From NCBI RefSeq assembly GCF_014155765.1, contig NZ_SCKT01000005.1, positions 1 through 64,000 of the forward strand: a stretch of 64,000 bases of DNA, read 5' to 3'. A program made the position numbers and the translations under genes. The notes beneath the pieces were generated by a model. That model did not search any database. It saw nothing but the letters and a program-made list of their open reading frames with translations, and was not told the DNA's origin. Shown here piece by piece: positions 8,554 through 19,849 of the stretch. How positions within the stretch are numbered: position 1 is the first letter of the stretch; each line of letters begins with the position of its first letter. The DNA comes from Pantoea dispersa. Lineage in GTDB: Bacteria > Pseudomonadota > Gammaproteobacteria > Enterobacterales > Enterobacteriaceae.

Positions 8554-9999
8554 TTATTCCAGGGCAGCATCGCGAGCGTCAGGCGCGCTGCCGAACAGAT
8601 TACCCACCAGAAAGGCCAGCAGGCTTAATGTCAACGATGGCACGATAGGGTGAAAGCCCCACAGTTCGATTTTCAGGCTGGCAAGCAGCGTATAGCATCC
8701 GGCTCCCACCACCATGCCACTGATGGCGCCCGCCGCATTGGCGCGCTCCCAGTACAGTCCCAGCACCAGCGGCCACAGAAAGACCGCTTCAAGGCCACCG
8801 AACGCCAGCAGGTTGAGCCAGATAATCATATCTGGCGGATTCCAGGCCGCCAGCAGCAGCAGCAGGCCGAGCACAAAGGTGATGGTGCCGGAGAGCAGCC
8901 GCAGACGCGCCTCGTTCTCGCTGTGCTGCGGCGCGATACGCAGGTAAAGATCTTTGATCAGCGTAGCGGACGATTGCAGCAGCTGCGCGTTAATCGTCGA
9001 CATGATCGCCGCCATTGGCGCCGCGAGGAACACGCCAGCCGCCATCGGTGGCAGCACGGTGATCATCAGCGTCGGGATCACGCGATCCGGAATCGCCAGA
9101 TCCGGCAGTACCGCGCGACCGAGTGCGCCGGCCAGATGCATACCGAGCATCAGTATCACCACCACGATGGTGCCGAGTATGATACCGCGATGCATCGCTT
9201 TGCTGTCTTTGTAGGAGATGCAGCGCACGGCGGTATGCGGCAGCCCAATCACGCCAAAGCACACCAGTACGGCAAACGAACTGAGGAAGGTTGGATTGAT
9301 GACGTTGCCGACGCCTTCCGGTGACACCAGCTGCGGATCGATGCTACGCAGTTTGGTGACCGCCGTTGCCAGACCGCCCGCCTGGTGGATGACGGCAAAC
9401 AGCAGCAGGAAGGTGCCAATCAGCATCACCAGCCCTTGCATGGCATCGTTGAGCACGCTGGCGCGAAAGCCGCCGAACGCGGTATACAGCGCGATGGTGC
9501 CGCCAAAAATCAGCAGCCCGGTGTCATAAGGAATACCGGCGGCCGTCTCCAGCAGGCGCGCGCCGCCGATGAACTGTACCGTCATGGCACCAATAAACGC
9601 CACCAGCAGGCTGATACTGGCCAGCCAGATGAGCAGCGGACTGCGGTAGCGGCCATACAGCATGTCATTGAGCGTCACCGCGTTGTAGCGTCGTGCCAGA
9701 ATCGCGAATTTTTTGCCCAGCACGCCGAGCGACAGCCAGACCGCCGGCACCTGGATCATCGCCAGCAGTACCCAGCCCAGCCCGTATTTATACGCCGCGC
9801 CCGGCCCGCCAATAAATGAGCTGGCGCTGATGTAAGTGGTGGTGATGGTCATCGCCAGCACAAAACCGCCCATCGAGCGACTGCCGAGGAAATACTCACT
9901 CAGGAAGTTGCCGTGGCGCTGTTTGCGCATGGCAAACACCGACAGCCCGGCAATCAGCACCAGATAGGCCAGCAGTGGCAGAATGATTTCAGTTTCCAT
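8554..9999 (-). CDS. panF: Sodium/pantothenate symporter
   Basis: A 481-residue inner-membrane protein of the sodium:solute symporter family with about 13 hydrophobic segments. It imports pantothenate, the precursor of coenzyme A. Visible family features are the N-terminal LLAYLVLIAGLSVFA, the ITTTYISASSFIGGPGAAYKYGLGWV sodium-site region near residue 53, and ALYTAFGGFRASVLNDAMQG near residue 170. The length is close to E. coli PanF. The start overlaps the end of yhdT by 11 bases, which implies translational coupling. Confidence 0.96.
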   Translation of the reverse strand: METEIILPLLAYLVLIAGLSVFAMRKQRHGNFLSEYFLGSRSMGGFVLAMTITTTYISASSFIGGPGAAYKYGLGWVLLAMIQVPAVWLSLGVLGKKFAILARRYNAVTLNDMLYGRYRSPLLIWLASISLLVAFIGAMTVQFIGGARLLETAAGIPYDTGLLIFGGTIALYTAFGGFRASVLNDAMQGLVMLIGTFLLLFAVIHQAGGLATAVTKLRSIDPQLVSPEGVGNVINPTFLSSFAVLVCFGVIGLPHTAVRCISYKDSKAMHRGIILGTIVVVILMLGMHLAGALGRAVLPDLAIPDRVIPTLMITVLPPMAAGVFLAAPMAAIMSTINAQLLQSSATLIKDLYLRIAPQHSENEARLRLLSGTITFVLGLLLLLAAWNPPDMIIWLNLLAFGGLEAVFLWPLVLGLYWERANAAGAISGMVVGAGCYTLLASLKIELWGFHPIVPSLTLSLLAFLVGNLFGSAPDARDAALE

Positions 10000-10234
10000 C
10001 GTGGTCCTCCAGAGACATATCGCGGAACACCACGCGCACCATCAGCCAGCACAGGCCAATGAACAGCACGGGCGCGAACACGCAGGAGAACTCAAACCAG
10101 CGCGGTAAACCGGTGAAACCGCTTTGTGTGCCGCCGAGCCATGCGGACACGCCCCAGACGGCGAGGTACGCCAGCGTCAGGTACAGCGACCAGCGCGCCT
10201 CTTTGTTAGCTTGCAAAAAACGCCCATCCATCAT
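9989..10234 (-). CDS. yhdT: Small membrane protein YhdT (DUF997)
   Basis: An 81-residue protein with two strong hydrophobic helices (about residues 17-35 and 50-68), an N-terminal charged stretch and an acidic C-terminal tail. It always pairs with panF in enterobacteria and overlaps it here, so a role as a small partner of the pantothenate carrier is plausible. No biochemical function is established to my knowledge. It starts after the accC terminator, so this is probably the first gene of a yhdT-panF-prmA unit. Confidence 0.93.
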   Translation of the reverse strand: MMDGRFLQANKEARWSLYLTLAYLAVWGVSAWLGGTQSGFTGLPRWFEFSCVFAPVLFIGLCWLMVRVVFRDMSLEDHDGN

Positions 10235-10251
10235 GCAACCTCAAAGGCAAC

Positions 10252-10281
10252 AAAAATGAAAAAGGCCGGTTTAACCGGCCT
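10252..10281 (-). terminator. Terminator of the accBC operon
   Basis: On the minus strand AGGCCGGT and ACCGGCCT form a perfect stem with a very short loop, followed by TTTTTCATTTTTG. It lies about 20 bases after the accC stop. Confidence 0.9.
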
Positions 10282-10302
10282 CTGCATTGCTCTGCGCTGC
10301 GC

Positions 10303-11652
10303 TTACTTCTCGTGCAGGCCGAGTTTTTTCTCCAGATAGTGGATGTTAGTACCACCCTGCTGGAAGTTTTCGTCGGTCATGATGCGCATCTGCAGATCGA
10401 CGTTGGTCTTGATGCCGTCGATGATCAGTTCTGCCAGCGCATTTTTCATGCGCGCAATAGCCACGTCACGGTTTTCGCCGTAGGTAATCAGCTTACCAAT
10501 CATTGAGTCGTAATACGGCGGCACGCTGTAGCCGGCATAGATGTGCGATTCCCAGCGCACGCCAAAACCGCCTGGCGCGTGGAAACGAGTGATCTTGCCC
10601 GGGCTCGGCAGGAAGGTGTTCGGGTCTTCGGCGTTGATACGGCACTCGACCGCATGACCGCGCACCACCACATCTTCCTGTTTGATGGACAGCGGCTGAC
10701 CGGCAGCAATACGCAGCTGCTCTTTGATCAGGTCGACGCCGGTGATCATCTCGGTGACCGGATGTTCCACCTGAATACGGGTGTTCATCTCGATGAAGTA
10801 GAACTCACCGTTTTCATACAGGAACTCGAACGTACCGGCACCGCGATAGCCGATCTCTACGCAGGCGTTAGAGCAGCGCTCGCCGATGTAACGACGCAGT
10901 TCCGGCGTGATGCCCGGTGCTGGTGCTTCTTCGACCACTTTCTGGTGGCGGCGCTGCATGGAGCAGTCACGTTCGGCCAGATAGATGGCGTTGCCCTGAC
11001 CGTCGGCCAGAACCTGAATCTCGATGTGGCGTGGATTCTCGAGGAATTTCTCCATGTACACCATGTCGTTGTTGAAAGCCGCTTTGGCTTCCGCTTTCGT
11101 CATGTTGATGGACTGCTCAAGATCCTTGTCGCTGCGCACAACGCGCATACCGCGACCGCCGCCGCCGCCAGAGGCTTTGATGATCACCGGGTAGCCGATG
11201 CGCTTGGCGATGGCACGGTTTTTCTCCATGTCGTCGGTCAGCGAACCGTCGGAGCCTGGTACGGTCGGTACGCCGGCTTTTTTCATCGCGTTGATCGCTG
11301 ACACTTTGTCGCCCATCAGGCGAATGGTGTCGGCTTTCGGACCGATAAAGATAAAGCCAGAGCGCTCAACCTGCTCGGCGAAATCGGCGTTCTCAGAGAG
11401 GAAGCCGTAGCCCGGGTGGATCGCAACCGCGCCGGTGATTTCGGCGGCGGAGATCAGCGCCGGGATATTAAGATAACTTTTGACCGACTGCGCCGGGCCG
11501 ATGCAGACGGTTTCGTCCGCCAGCAGCACGTGCTTCAGATCGCGGTCTGCCGTGGAGTGTACCGCCACAGTCTTGATGCCCAGTTCTTTACAGGCACGCA
11601 GAATGCGCAGCGCAATCTCACCACGGTTAGCAATGACAATTTTATCCAGCAT
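10303..11652 (-). CDS. accC: Acetyl-CoA carboxylase, biotin carboxylase subunit
   Basis: A 449-residue ATP-grasp enzyme that carboxylates biotin on AccB with bicarbonate and ATP, the first half-reaction of fatty-acid synthesis. The N-terminal pre-ATP-grasp domain starts [17 protein letters not shown]. The glycine-rich ATP lid ([14 protein letters not shown]) is near residue 159. The active-site strand [18 protein letters not shown], with metal-binding Glu and Asn and the catalytic Arg, is near residue 285. The length equals E. coli AccC. It follows accB by 11 bases. Confidence 0.98.
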   Translation of the reverse strand: MLDKIVIANRGEIALRILRACKELGIKTVAVHSTADRDLKHVLLADETVCIGPAQSVKSYLNIPALISAAEITGAVAIHPGYGFLSENADFAEQVERSGFIFIGPKADTIRLMGDKVSAINAMKKAGVPTVPGSDGSLTDDMEKNRAIAKRIGYPVIIKASGGGGGRGMRVVRSDKDLEQSINMTKAEAKAAFNNDMVYMEKFLENPRHIEIQVLADGQGNAIYLAERDCSMQRRHQKVVEEAPAPGITPELRRYIGERCSNACVEIGYRGAGTFEFLYENGEFYFIEMNTRIQVEHPVTEMITGVDLIKEQLRIAAGQPLSIKQEDVVVRGHAVECRINAEDPNTFLPSPGKITRFHAPGGFGVRWESHIYAGYSVPPYYDSMIGKLITYGENRDVAIARMKNALAELIIDGIKTNVDLQMRIMTDENFQQGGTNIHYLEKKLGLHEK

Positions 11653-11663
11653 GCTTCGCCTCG

Positions 11664-12131
11664 TTATTCGATGACGACCAGCGGCTCGTCGAATTCAACC
11701 GGCTGGCCGCTTTCCACCAGGATCGCCTTCACAACGCCGGATTTATCGGCTTCGATCTGGTTCATCATTTTCATCGCTTCAACGATGCACAGGGTGTCGC
11801 CAGCGTTCACTTTCTGACCCACTTCCACAAACGCTTTGGCGTCCGGGCTTGGGGTGCGATAGAAGGTACCGACCATCGGCGAACGCACGATGTGGCCGCT
11901 GACTTCAGGTTTAGCCGCTTCTGCAGCGACAGGCGCAGCAGCAGGTGCAACCGCAGCAGCCAGCGCAGGCTGTGGAGCCGGAACAGCATAAGCCTGCTGC
12001 ATCATAGGGTAACCGACATTGGCAGGTGAACGGCTGATGCGAACCGACTCTTCGCCTTCAGAGATTTCCAGCTCAGCGATGCCGGACTCTTCAACCAGTT
12101 CGATCAGTTTCTTAATTTTACGAATATCCAT
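11664..12131 (-). CDS. accB: Acetyl-CoA carboxylase, biotin carboxyl carrier protein
   Basis: A 155-residue carrier that bears biotin and shuttles the carboxyl group between AccC and AccDA. An N-terminal domain ([23 protein letters not shown]) is followed by an Ala/Pro-rich flexible linker (about residues 48-78) and the biotinyl domain. The modified lysine lies in EAMKM, about 35 residues from the C-terminus. In E. coli AccB represses its own operon through the N-terminal region; whether that holds here cannot be seen. It lies 21 bases after aroQ. Confidence 0.98.
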   Translation of the reverse strand: MDIRKIKKLIELVEESGIAELEISEGEESVRISRSPANVGYPMMQQAYAVPAPQPALAAAVAPAAAPVAAEAAKPEVSGHIVRSPMVGTFYRTPSPDAKAFVEVGQKVNAGDTLCIVEAMKMMNQIEADKSGVVKAILVESGQPVEFDEPLVVIE

Positions 12132-12152
12132 GAGTGTGGTTCCGTACTCTGT

Positions 12153-12605
12153 TTAATTGGAATGTGACAGGCGTTTTACGGCCGTTTGTAAAGCCCACGA
12201 GTAGCCGTCGGCGCCCAGTCCGCAGATGACGCCGGCAGATACATCGGAAAGATAGGAGTGATGTCGGAACGGTTCGCGTGCATGCACATTAGAGAGATGC
12301 ACCTCAATAAAAGGAATGCTAACCGCCAACAGCGCATCGCGCAGGGCAACGCTGGTGTGCGTAAACGCAGCCGGGTTGATGATGATGTAATCGACGTTGC
12401 CGCGGGCTTCGTGAATACGATCAATCAGCTGGTATTCCGCATTCGATTGCAAATGACTCAATTTCACATGGTGCTGGTCGGCCTGTTGCGTCAGATCGCT
12501 GACAATCTGCGCCAGCGTCGTGTGACCATACTTGTCAGGCTCGCGCGTTCCCAACAGGTTCAGGTTGGGTCCGTTTAACAGCAGTATGTGAAATTTATGC
12601 GCCAT
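12153..12605 (-). CDS. aroQ: 3-dehydroquinate dehydratase, type II
   Basis: A 150-residue enzyme of the shikimate pathway that converts 3-dehydroquinate to 3-dehydroshikimate. Type II hallmarks are the N-terminal [16 protein letters not shown] with the catalytic Tyr shortly after (DKYGHTT), [32 protein letters not shown], and [18 protein letters not shown] with the catalytic His. I chose the ATG at 12605 (MAHKFHILL) because AGGAGAT precedes it and it gives a typical type II length. An upstream in-frame ATG would add 22 unlikely residues. It leads into accBC. Confidence 0.95.
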   Translation of the reverse strand: MAHKFHILLLNGPNLNLLGTREPDKYGHTTLAQIVSDLTQQADQHHVKLSHLQSNAEYQLIDRIHEARGNVDYIIINPAAFTHTSVALRDALLAVSIPFIEVHLSNVHAREPFRHHSYLSDVSAGVICGLGADGYSWALQTAVKRLSHSN

Positions 12606-12837
12606 CTTGCGGCTATCTCCTGCAATCAGTAAGGCATCGCGTAAAATACCGCGACATCCTTCATTTGTCACTCTTCAGAGTGAAAAAGAAGACTTCGCTT
12701 GCAATAAAGCCGGGCATTATATCCGTTTCGAGGCAATTCGCAGCAAAATACTGGTCTTATCTGCGAAGTTGATCCGGCGAGGCCCGAAGGCCACACCTTT
12801 TAACAGATCTCGCAGCAGGAAAACAACCTTGCGGGGA
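12606..12837. promoter_or_regulatory. aroQ-accBC upstream region
   Basis: About 230 bases between msrQ and aroQ on the minus strand. It must hold the aroQ promoter, and probably the distal accBC promoter, because the aroQ-accB gap is only 21 bases. A small GGCC-TTC-GGGCC-type hairpin is present near the msrQ end but has no T tract. I cannot place -35 and -10 boxes with confidence. Confidence 0.35.
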
Positions 12838-13440
12838 TTATCGGCGCAGAAGTTTACGCAACTTATTGTAACGCCAGCCTAACAGCGCCAGCGCCAGTAA
12901 TGCATAAATCCACGGCTGCGGTGACAGCACTTTCACAGACCAAAGATAGTGGACAGGCGCGAGGATCGCGACCAGATAGATGCCGTTGTGCAGCGTTTGC
13001 CAGCGGCGTCCCAGTTTGCGCTGGGCGCGCTGAAAAGAGGTGATGGCGAGAGCAAACAGAATAATCCAGCTGATCATGCCCAGTAACAAATAGGGGCGCG
13101 AGACAATCTCACTGCCGAGTAATCGCAGATGATCGTAACCCAGTTCCAGCAGATAGTAGCTGGTGAGATGCAGACAGGCCCAGGCAAAGCACCACAGGCC
13201 GAGCAGCCGGCGGGTACGAATCAGCAGCGGCTGCTTCAGATAACGCGTCAGTGGGCTCACCAGCAGCGTCGCCAGCAGCAGCTTCAGCGCCATGCGGCCG
13301 GTAAAATGCTGGATATCTTTCGCCGGATCGGCGCTCAGCCAGCCCTGGTTTGCCGCCAGAAACAGGTACACCAGCGGCAAAAACGCCGCCAGATGCAGCA
13401 CCACTTTCAGCAGCGTAACGTGGCGTAATGTCAGGCGCAC
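12838..13440 (-). CDS. msrQ: MsrPQ system heme-binding membrane subunit
   Basis: A 200-residue inner-membrane protein (formerly YedZ) with six hydrophobic helices and conserved membrane histidines ([39 protein letters not shown]). It is a heme b quinol oxidase that passes electrons to MsrP for repair of oxidised methionine in periplasmic proteins. It starts with GTG directly after the msrP stop codon (TGA-GTG), so translation is coupled. The length matches the family. In E. coli K-12 the pair lies elsewhere on the chromosome. Confidence 0.95.
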   Translation of the reverse strand: MRLTLRHVTLLKVVLHLAAFLPLVYLFLAANQGWLSADPAKDIQHFTGRMALKLLLATLLVSPLTRYLKQPLLIRTRRLLGLWCFAWACLHLTSYYLLELGYDHLRLLGSEIVSRPYLLLGMISWIILFALAITSFQRAQRKLGRRWQTLHNGIYLVAILAPVHYLWSVKVLSPQPWIYALLALALLGWRYNKLRKLLRR

Positions 13441-14445
13441 TCAGTAGTTCTCCCGTAAATCGAGACCGCGATACAGCGAGGCCACCTCTTTAGCATAACC
13501 GTTGAACAGCAGCGTCGGCTGGCGTTCCACCTTGAGAATGCCGCCCGCACCGATAAAGCGCTCAGTAGCCTGCGACCAGCGCGGGTGGTTGACGTGCGGA
13601 TTCACGTTAGCGTAGAAGCCATACTCGTTGGCGGCGATCTGGCTCCAGGTGGTAGGCGGACGATCGTGCGTCAGGGTAATTTTGACGATCGACTTAATCC
13701 CTTTGAAGCCATATTTCCACGGCACCGTCAGGCGAATCGGCGCGCCGTTTTGCGGCGGCAGCGCTTTGCCGTAAACGCCGGTGCTGAGCAGCGTCAGCGG
13801 ATGCATCGCTTCGTCCAGCCGCAAGCCTTCAACATAGGGATAATCCAGCCCGCCGCCGATAAAGCGGTCCTTTTGTCCTGGCATCTGATCGGGCGCGTAT
13901 AGCGTCTGGAAGGCGACATAGCGGGCATTGCTGGTGGGTTCAGCCAGCTTCAGCAGCTTGTTGAGTTCAAAGCCTACCCAGGGAATCACCATCGACCAGG
14001 CTTCAACGCAGCGCATGCGATAGATACGCTGCTCCATGGCGAAGCGTTTGAAGATGTCGTCCATATCCAGCGTCATCGGCTTCGCCACTTCGCCCTCAAT
14101 GCGCAATTGCCACGGGTCAGTTTTCAGCGTGCCGGCATTGGCGGCAGGATCGGCTTTGTCGAGACCAAATTCGTAGAAGTTGTTGTAGCCTGCGACTTTA
14201 TCAAACGGCGTCAGCGGCAGGTCCGCCTGCCACTGGGCCGGTTTACTGAACTGCAGATCGCGTCCGGCAGGCGCCGGCGGCCTGTCATTGCCCTTAAACC
14301 AGCTCAGCACATCGGCCTGTGCGCCGCCGGGCAGACTGGCCGCGGCAGCACCAAGCCCCAGCGCTTTCAGCACCTGGCGGCGGCGCAGATTAAAAATGCT
14401 TTCCGGCGTAACATCGGCTTCGGTAAGGATGTGCTTGCGCTTCAT
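13441..14445 (-). CDS. msrP: MsrPQ system catalytic subunit, periplasmic methionine sulfoxide reductase
   Basis: A 334-residue molybdoenzyme (formerly YedY) that reduces protein methionine sulfoxide in the periplasm. The twin-arginine signal is [17 protein letters not shown], with likely cleavage after AQA near residue 44. The molybdenum-ligand Cys lies in [16 protein letters not shown]. The sulfite-oxidase fold motifs [21 protein letters not shown] and [24 protein letters not shown] are intact. I chose the ATG at 14445 because it has GGAGAA at good spacing and an N-terminus like E. coli YedY; an in-frame ATG five codons upstream is less likely. Confidence 0.96.
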   Translation of the reverse strand: MKRKHILTEADVTPESIFNLRRRQVLKALGLGAAAASLPGGAQADVLSWFKGNDRPPAPAGRDLQFSKPAQWQADLPLTPFDKVAGYNNFYEFGLDKADPAANAGTLKTDPWQLRIEGEVAKPMTLDMDDIFKRFAMEQRIYRMRCVEAWSMVIPWVGFELNKLLKLAEPTSNARYVAFQTLYAPDQMPGQKDRFIGGGLDYPYVEGLRLDEAMHPLTLLSTGVYGKALPPQNGAPIRLTVPWKYGFKGIKSIVKITLTHDRPPTTWSQIAANEYGFYANVNPHVNHPRWSQATERFIGAGGILKVERQPTLLFNGYAKEVASLYRGLDLRENY

Positions 14446-14751
14446 GGCGTTCTCCGGCAAATCGATTAACTGCAGCTAGCATGATCAAACGCTGCCCGGC
14501 GCGCCACTTTTGCTGGCAAAATGTGAAATTTCCTGGCCGGTGCGTTCTGTTGAGAATAGGACGAAAAAGCCGCCCCGGAAGCCAGCGCTTCACACTTTGA
14601 CGTTATACTCGCGCCGCAGGGTGGCGAAACCCGGCGCCGGGCGGGCGCTGATTTGGATCGGTAATTGTGATAATTTGCTCAGGTTTGCACCAGCGCGGCT
14701 GGCGCGAACCGTTGGCTGGCGTTCATAAACCGCAGTGATACAGGCACAGGG
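14446..14751. other. Divergent msrP/csrD intergenic region
   Basis: About 300 bases that must carry the promoters of msrPQ (minus) and csrD (plus). I see no strong dyad, box pair or hairpin. A short GC-rich inverted stretch near 14614-14648 (GCGCCGC...GGCGCCGGGCGGGCGC) could form a weak structure. Confidence 0.3.
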
Positions 14752-16698
14752 ATGCGATTAACAACCAAGTTTTCTGCGTTTATTACCTTATTAAGCTTAC
14801 TGGCGATGTTACTGATGCTGGTAGGCTGCGCTTTTAGTTTTATCTGGCTGTCGCAGCAGCGCGTAGAGAACCGCGTGCAGACGCTGGCGACGGAAGTCGA
14901 TAAAGCGCTGGCCAGCCAGTCACCGCAGGAACTGACGCATTGGCTGACGCGCCTGATGCCCGTCATCAATGCCGAACAGCTGGAACTGCATCACGATGAT
15001 ACCGTGCTGTTCCGCCTCGCGCGTCATGAAAATCCGATGCTGGAAGACGAGCCCAACCGTTTCATTCAACTGGATGTACCGCTGGTGCACGCGCCGGGCA
15101 TGGCGCTGCGCGTGGTGGTGCTCGATCCCGCCAAAACCTGGTTCCGCTCGTTCACCGGTGCCTACACGCTGATTATCCTGCTGACGGTGGTGGCGATCAT
15201 GTCGGCGCTGCTGGTGATGACGCACCGCTGGCTTAACCGCCGCTGGCAGCATATGGAGCGGCTGGAGGCGCGCGCGGAGCGCATTCTGGCTGGCGAGCGC
15301 GCGCCACGCAGCGATACCATCGCCGAATGGCCGCCGAAAGCCAGCCGCGCTATCGATCTGCTGCTGGGGGATTTACAGGAGGCCGGCGAGCAGCGTCTGC
15401 GTATCGACACCTTAATCCGCACCTTTGCCGCGCAGGATTCGCGCACCGGCCTGAATAATCGCCTGTTTTTCGATAACCAGCTGGCCACGTTGCTGGAAGA
15501 CCAGGAAGACGTTGGCACGCACGGTGTGGTGATGATGGTGCGGCTGCCGGACCTCGACACCCTGCATGAAACCCTCGGACCGACGCTGGTCGATGAATAC
15601 CTGTTCGACCTGGTGAACATGCTCTCCACCTTCGTGCTGCGCTATCCGGGTGCGCTGCTGGCGCGCTATTTCCGCAGCGACTTTGCCGTACTGCTGCCGC
15701 ACCGCACTTTGAAAGAGGCCAACAGCATTGCCGACCAGCTGATCAACGCGGTGGATTCACTGCCGCCGATGCGCATGGTGGATCGCGATGACCTAATCCA
15801 CATTGGCATCAGCGCCTGGCGCAGCGGCGAGTCGGTGTCGCAGGTGATGGAGAATGTCGAACTGGCCACGCGCCGGGCGGCGCTGCAGGGCGGCAACAAC
15901 TGGTCGGTAGGCGAGGGCAATACGCTGGAGATGGGGCGCGGCAGCGTGCGCTGGCGCACCCTGCTGGAAAACACCGTAAACCGCGGCGGCCCGCGTCTGT
16001 ACCAGAAACCGGCGGTGCTGCTGGACGGCAAAGTGCATCACCGTGAAATGCTGGCGCGCGTGTTCGACGGCGATAAAGAGGTGGTGTCGGCAGAGTTCAT
16101 GCCGCTGGTGCTGCAACTCGGCATGGCCGACAGCTGGGATCGCCAGCTGGTCATGCGTATTGCGGCGCTGTCGGAGGTCTGGCCGGATGAAACGCTGGCG
16201 CTGCCGGTGAATATCGATTCGCTGCTGCAACGGCCGTTCCAGCGCTGGCTGCAAAAATTGCTGCTGCAGTGCAGTAAATCGCAAAGAAAACGATTTTTAT
16301 TTGAACTTGCTGAGGCGGATGTTTGTCAACACATCAATCGTTTAGTGCCGGTTTTCCGTATGCTGACCGCGTTTGGCTGTCGGATTGCGGTAGATCAGGC
16401 CGGATTAACGGTGGTGAGTAGCGCTTACATCAAGCAGTTCCCGATTGAGCTGATTAAGCTCGACCCGGGCCTGATTCGCAACATTGAGCGCCGTACAGAA
16501 AATCAGCTCTTCGTGCAAAGTTTGCTGGAGGTGTGTAAATCCACGCCCACCAAAGTCTTTGCCGCCGGTGTACGCACGCGCGCGGAGTGGCAAACGTTGG
16601 CCGGGCTGGGCGTCGCGGGCGGCCAGGGCGACTTTTTTGCTCCCTCGCTGCCGGTGAACAGTAACGTGAAGAAACACTCGCAACGTTACCGGATTTAG
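14752..16698 (+). CDS. csrD: RNase E specificity factor CsrD
   Basis: A 648-residue inner-membrane protein that targets the small RNAs CsrB and CsrC for RNase E decay, so it controls free CsrA. Two transmembrane helices (about residues 10-33 and 138-156) flank a periplasmic segment. A degenerate GGDEF domain follows (the signature position reads RYFRSDFAVLL) and then a degenerate EAL domain (EFMPLVLQLGMAD at the EAL position). The loss of catalytic residues is the hallmark of CsrD, which does not make or break cyclic-di-GMP. The length is close to the E. coli protein (646). Confidence 0.94.
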   Translation: MRLTTKFSAFITLLSLLAMLLMLVGCAFSFIWLSQQRVENRVQTLATEVDKALASQSPQELTHWLTRLMPVINAEQLELHHDDTVLFRLARHENPMLEDEPNRFIQLDVPLVHAPGMALRVVVLDPAKTWFRSFTGAYTLIILLTVVAIMSALLVMTHRWLNRRWQHMERLEARAERILAGERAPRSDTIAEWPPKASRAIDLLLGDLQEAGEQRLRIDTLIRTFAAQDSRTGLNNRLFFDNQLATLLEDQEDVGTHGVVMMVRLPDLDTLHETLGPTLVDEYLFDLVNMLSTFVLRYPGALLARYFRSDFAVLLPHRTLKEANSIADQLINAVDSLPPMRMVDRDDLIHIGISAWRSGESVSQVMENVELATRRAALQGGNNWSVGEGNTLEMGRGSVRWRTLLENTVNRGGPRLYQKPAVLLDGKVHHREMLARVFDGDKEVVSAEFMPLVLQLGMADSWDRQLVMRIAALSEVWPDETLALPVNIDSLLQRPFQRWLQKLLLQCSKSQRKRFLFELAEADVCQHINRLVPVFRMLTAFGCRIAVDQAGLTVVSSAYIKQFPIELIKLDPGLIRNIERRTENQLFVQSLLEVCKSTPTKVFAAGVRTRAEWQTLAGLGVAGGQGDFFAPSLPVNSNVKKHSQRYRI

Positions 16699-16797
16699 CG
16701 CGTCAGCCACAGATACGGCAGCAGGCGGCTATTTTTCGCCTTTATGCCGTGCGCAGCCGGCGCGATCGGCGGCGGGAAATGTTAGATTTTATGTCGG

Positions 16798-16830
16798 AAT
16801 TCACCCGCGACCGGCGGGTGAATTTGCGTT
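16798..16830 (+). terminator. Possible terminator after csrD
   Basis: AATTCACCCGC and GCGGGTGAATT form a perfect 11-bp stem with a five-base loop, about 100 bases after the csrD stop. The downstream sequence TTTGCGTTT is moderately T-rich. The stem is symmetric and could also act on the minus strand. Confidence 0.6.
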
Positions 16831-18053
<1,223 letters not shown>

Positions 18054-18266
18054 TTCCTCTCCGGCTGAGACCGTGGTCAAATTGCGCAGGGAATAGCGAC
18101 GATACCCAAAATCAGCACAACGGCAGGACGATGGCCATCGCATGCCGCACGGCAGCCTCAGCAGCAGGCACCGGGCAGCAGCGGCACAACGTCGTCACTG
18201 CGGTTTGCAGGATGCGGGGTAACTGGCGACGCTGCGCACGACGGCGTATAGCGTCCAGCCCTGGAG

Positions 18267-18294
18267 GCGTGAGTGCTGACACTCACGCTTCTTC
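18267..18294 (+). terminator. Attenuator-like hairpin between mreB and mreC
   Basis: GCGTGAGTG and CACTCACGC pair perfectly over 9 bp around a CTGA loop, followed by TTCTTCCCT. It lies 34 bases before the mreC ATG. A leaky terminator here would give more MreB than MreC, as is known for this locus in E. coli; strength here is inferred. Confidence 0.55.
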
Positions 18295-18321
18295 CCTGAT
18301 GTCGAGGAATTCGCAGAATTT

Positions 18322-19356
18322 ATGAAGCCGATTTTTAGCAGGGGACCTTCCCTGCAGTTGCGCCTGTTTCTGGCCGTGATTGTGGCTATCGCGATTATTG
18401 TCGCCGATAGCCGGATCAGCACGTTCTCCCAGATCCGCAACTACCTGGACACGTCGGTCAGTCCATTTTACTTCCTGGCCAACGGGCCACGACAGCTTCT
18501 TGACGGCGTTTCCGAAACGCTGGCCTCGCGCCAGCAGCTGGAGCTGGAAAACAAAGCGCTGCGCCGTGAGCTCTTCCTGAAAAACAGTGACCTGCTGATG
18601 CTGGGGCAATACAAGCAGGAAAACGCGCGTCTGCGCGAGCTGCTCGGCTCGCCGCTGCGTCAGGATGAGCACAAAATGGTGACCCAGGTGATCTCCACCG
18701 GCACCGATCCTTACACCGATCAGGTGATCATCGATAAAGGCAGCGTCAACGGCGTGTATGAAGGCCAGCCGGTGATCAGCGATAAAGGCGTGGTCGGCCA
18801 GGTGGTGGCGGTAGGGCAGATGACCAGCCGCGTGCTGCTGATCTGCGATGCCTCGCACGCCCTGCCGATTCAGGTGCTGCGTAACGATATTCGCGTCATC
18901 GCCGCCGGTAACGGCTGCAGCGAAGATCTGCAGCTGGAGCATCTGCCGGGCAATACGGATATTCGCGTCGGTGATGTGCTGGTGACGTCGGGCCTGGGCG
19001 GACGCTTCCCGGAAGGTTATCCGGTCGGCGTGGTGTCGTCAGTGAAAGTGGATACGCAGCGTGCCTATACCGTGATTCAGGCGCGTCCGACCGCCGGTCT
19101 GCAGCGTCTGCGCTACCTGCTGCTGCTGTGGGGTGCGGATAAGAACGGCGACATGCCGATGGCACCGGATGAAGTGCATCGCGTGGCCAACGAGCGCCTG
19201 ATGCAGATGATGCCGCAGGTGCTGCCGCCCGCGGGCGAAATGGGGCCGCCGGCACCCGCCATGATGCAGCAAAATCAGCAGATGGGGCCGCCACAGCCCG
19301 CCGCCAGCAGCCGTTCGCAGGGTAATCCGGCGAACTCGCGCGGAGGCCAGCCTTGA
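18322..19356 (+). CDS. mreC: Rod-shape-determining protein MreC
   Basis: A 344-residue bitopic membrane protein that links cytoplasmic MreB to the periplasmic wall synthase complex. One transmembrane helix (about residues 13-31) is followed by a coiled coil (about residues 60-105, [18 protein letters not shown]) and the paired beta-barrel domain, with [23 protein letters not shown] near residue 138. The C-terminal tail is rich in Pro, Gln, Met and Gly and is somewhat shorter than that of E. coli MreC. The stop overlaps the mreD start, so mreCD are translationally coupled. Confidence 0.96.
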   Translation: MKPIFSRGPSLQLRLFLAVIVAIAIIVADSRISTFSQIRNYLDTSVSPFYFLANGPRQLLDGVSETLASRQQLELENKALRRELFLKNSDLLMLGQYKQENARLRELLGSPLRQDEHKMVTQVISTGTDPYTDQVIIDKGSVNGVYEGQPVISDKGVVGQVVAVGQMTSRVLLICDASHALPIQVLRNDIRVIAAGNGCSEDLQLEHLPGNTDIRVGDVLVTSGLGGRFPEGYPVGVVSSVKVDTQRAYTVIQARPTAGLQRLRYLLLLWGADKNGDMPMAPDEVHRVANERLMQMMPQVLPPAGEMGPPAPAMMQQNQQMGPPQPAASSRSQGNPANSRGGQP

Positions 19357-19841
19357 GTCGATATCGCAGCCAGGGGCGTTGGGTGATCTGGCTGTCCTTC
19401 CTTGTTGCGCTTATCCTGCAAATCATGCCGTGGCCGGATCAGATTTACATGTTCCGGCCATCGTGGCTATTGCTGATCCTGATCTACTGGGTGCTGGCGC
19501 TGCCGCACCGGGTCAATGTGGGCACCGGCTTTTTCCTCGGCGCCATTATGGATCTGGTCGCCGGCTCAACGCTGGGCGTGCGTGCGCTGGCGTTCAGCAT
19601 TATCGCCTATCTGGTGGCCTTTAAATTTCAGCTATTCCGTAATCTGGCGTTGTGGCAGCAGGCATTAATGGTTATGGTGCTGTCGCTGGCGGTTGATGTG
19701 ATTGTTTTCTGGGCAGAATTTCTGGTCATCAACGTCTCCTTCCGCCCGGAAATCTTCTGGAGTAGCGTGGTCGACGGTATCCTGTGGCCCTGGCTATTCT
19801 TACTGATGAGAAAGATTCGCCGTCAGTTTGCTGTGCAATAA
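19353..19841 (+). CDS. mreD: Rod-shape-determining protein MreD
   Basis: A 162-residue inner-membrane protein with five or six helices, part of the elongasome with MreBC. Translation starts at a TTG that overlaps the mreC stop (TTGA); the resulting N-terminus [15 protein letters not shown] matches E. coli MreD, which also lacks an ATG start. The ending [12 protein letters not shown] is family-typical. The non-ATG overlapping start suggests dependence on mreC translation. Confidence 0.96.
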   Translation: MSRYRSQGRWVIWLSFLVALILQIMPWPDQIYMFRPSWLLLILIYWVLALPHRVNVGTGFFLGAIMDLVAGSTLGVRALAFSIIAYLVAFKFQLFRNLALWQQALMVMVLSLAVDVIVFWAEFLVINVSFRPEIFWSSVVDGILWPWLFLLMRKIRRQFAVQ

Positions 19842-19849
19842 GGAATAGA

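Noticed and set aside
18131-18325. A 64-residue ORF in the mreB-mreC gap
   Set aside because: It has an Ala/Arg-rich composition, no good ribosome site, no family match and overlaps the mreC start; not supported as a gene.
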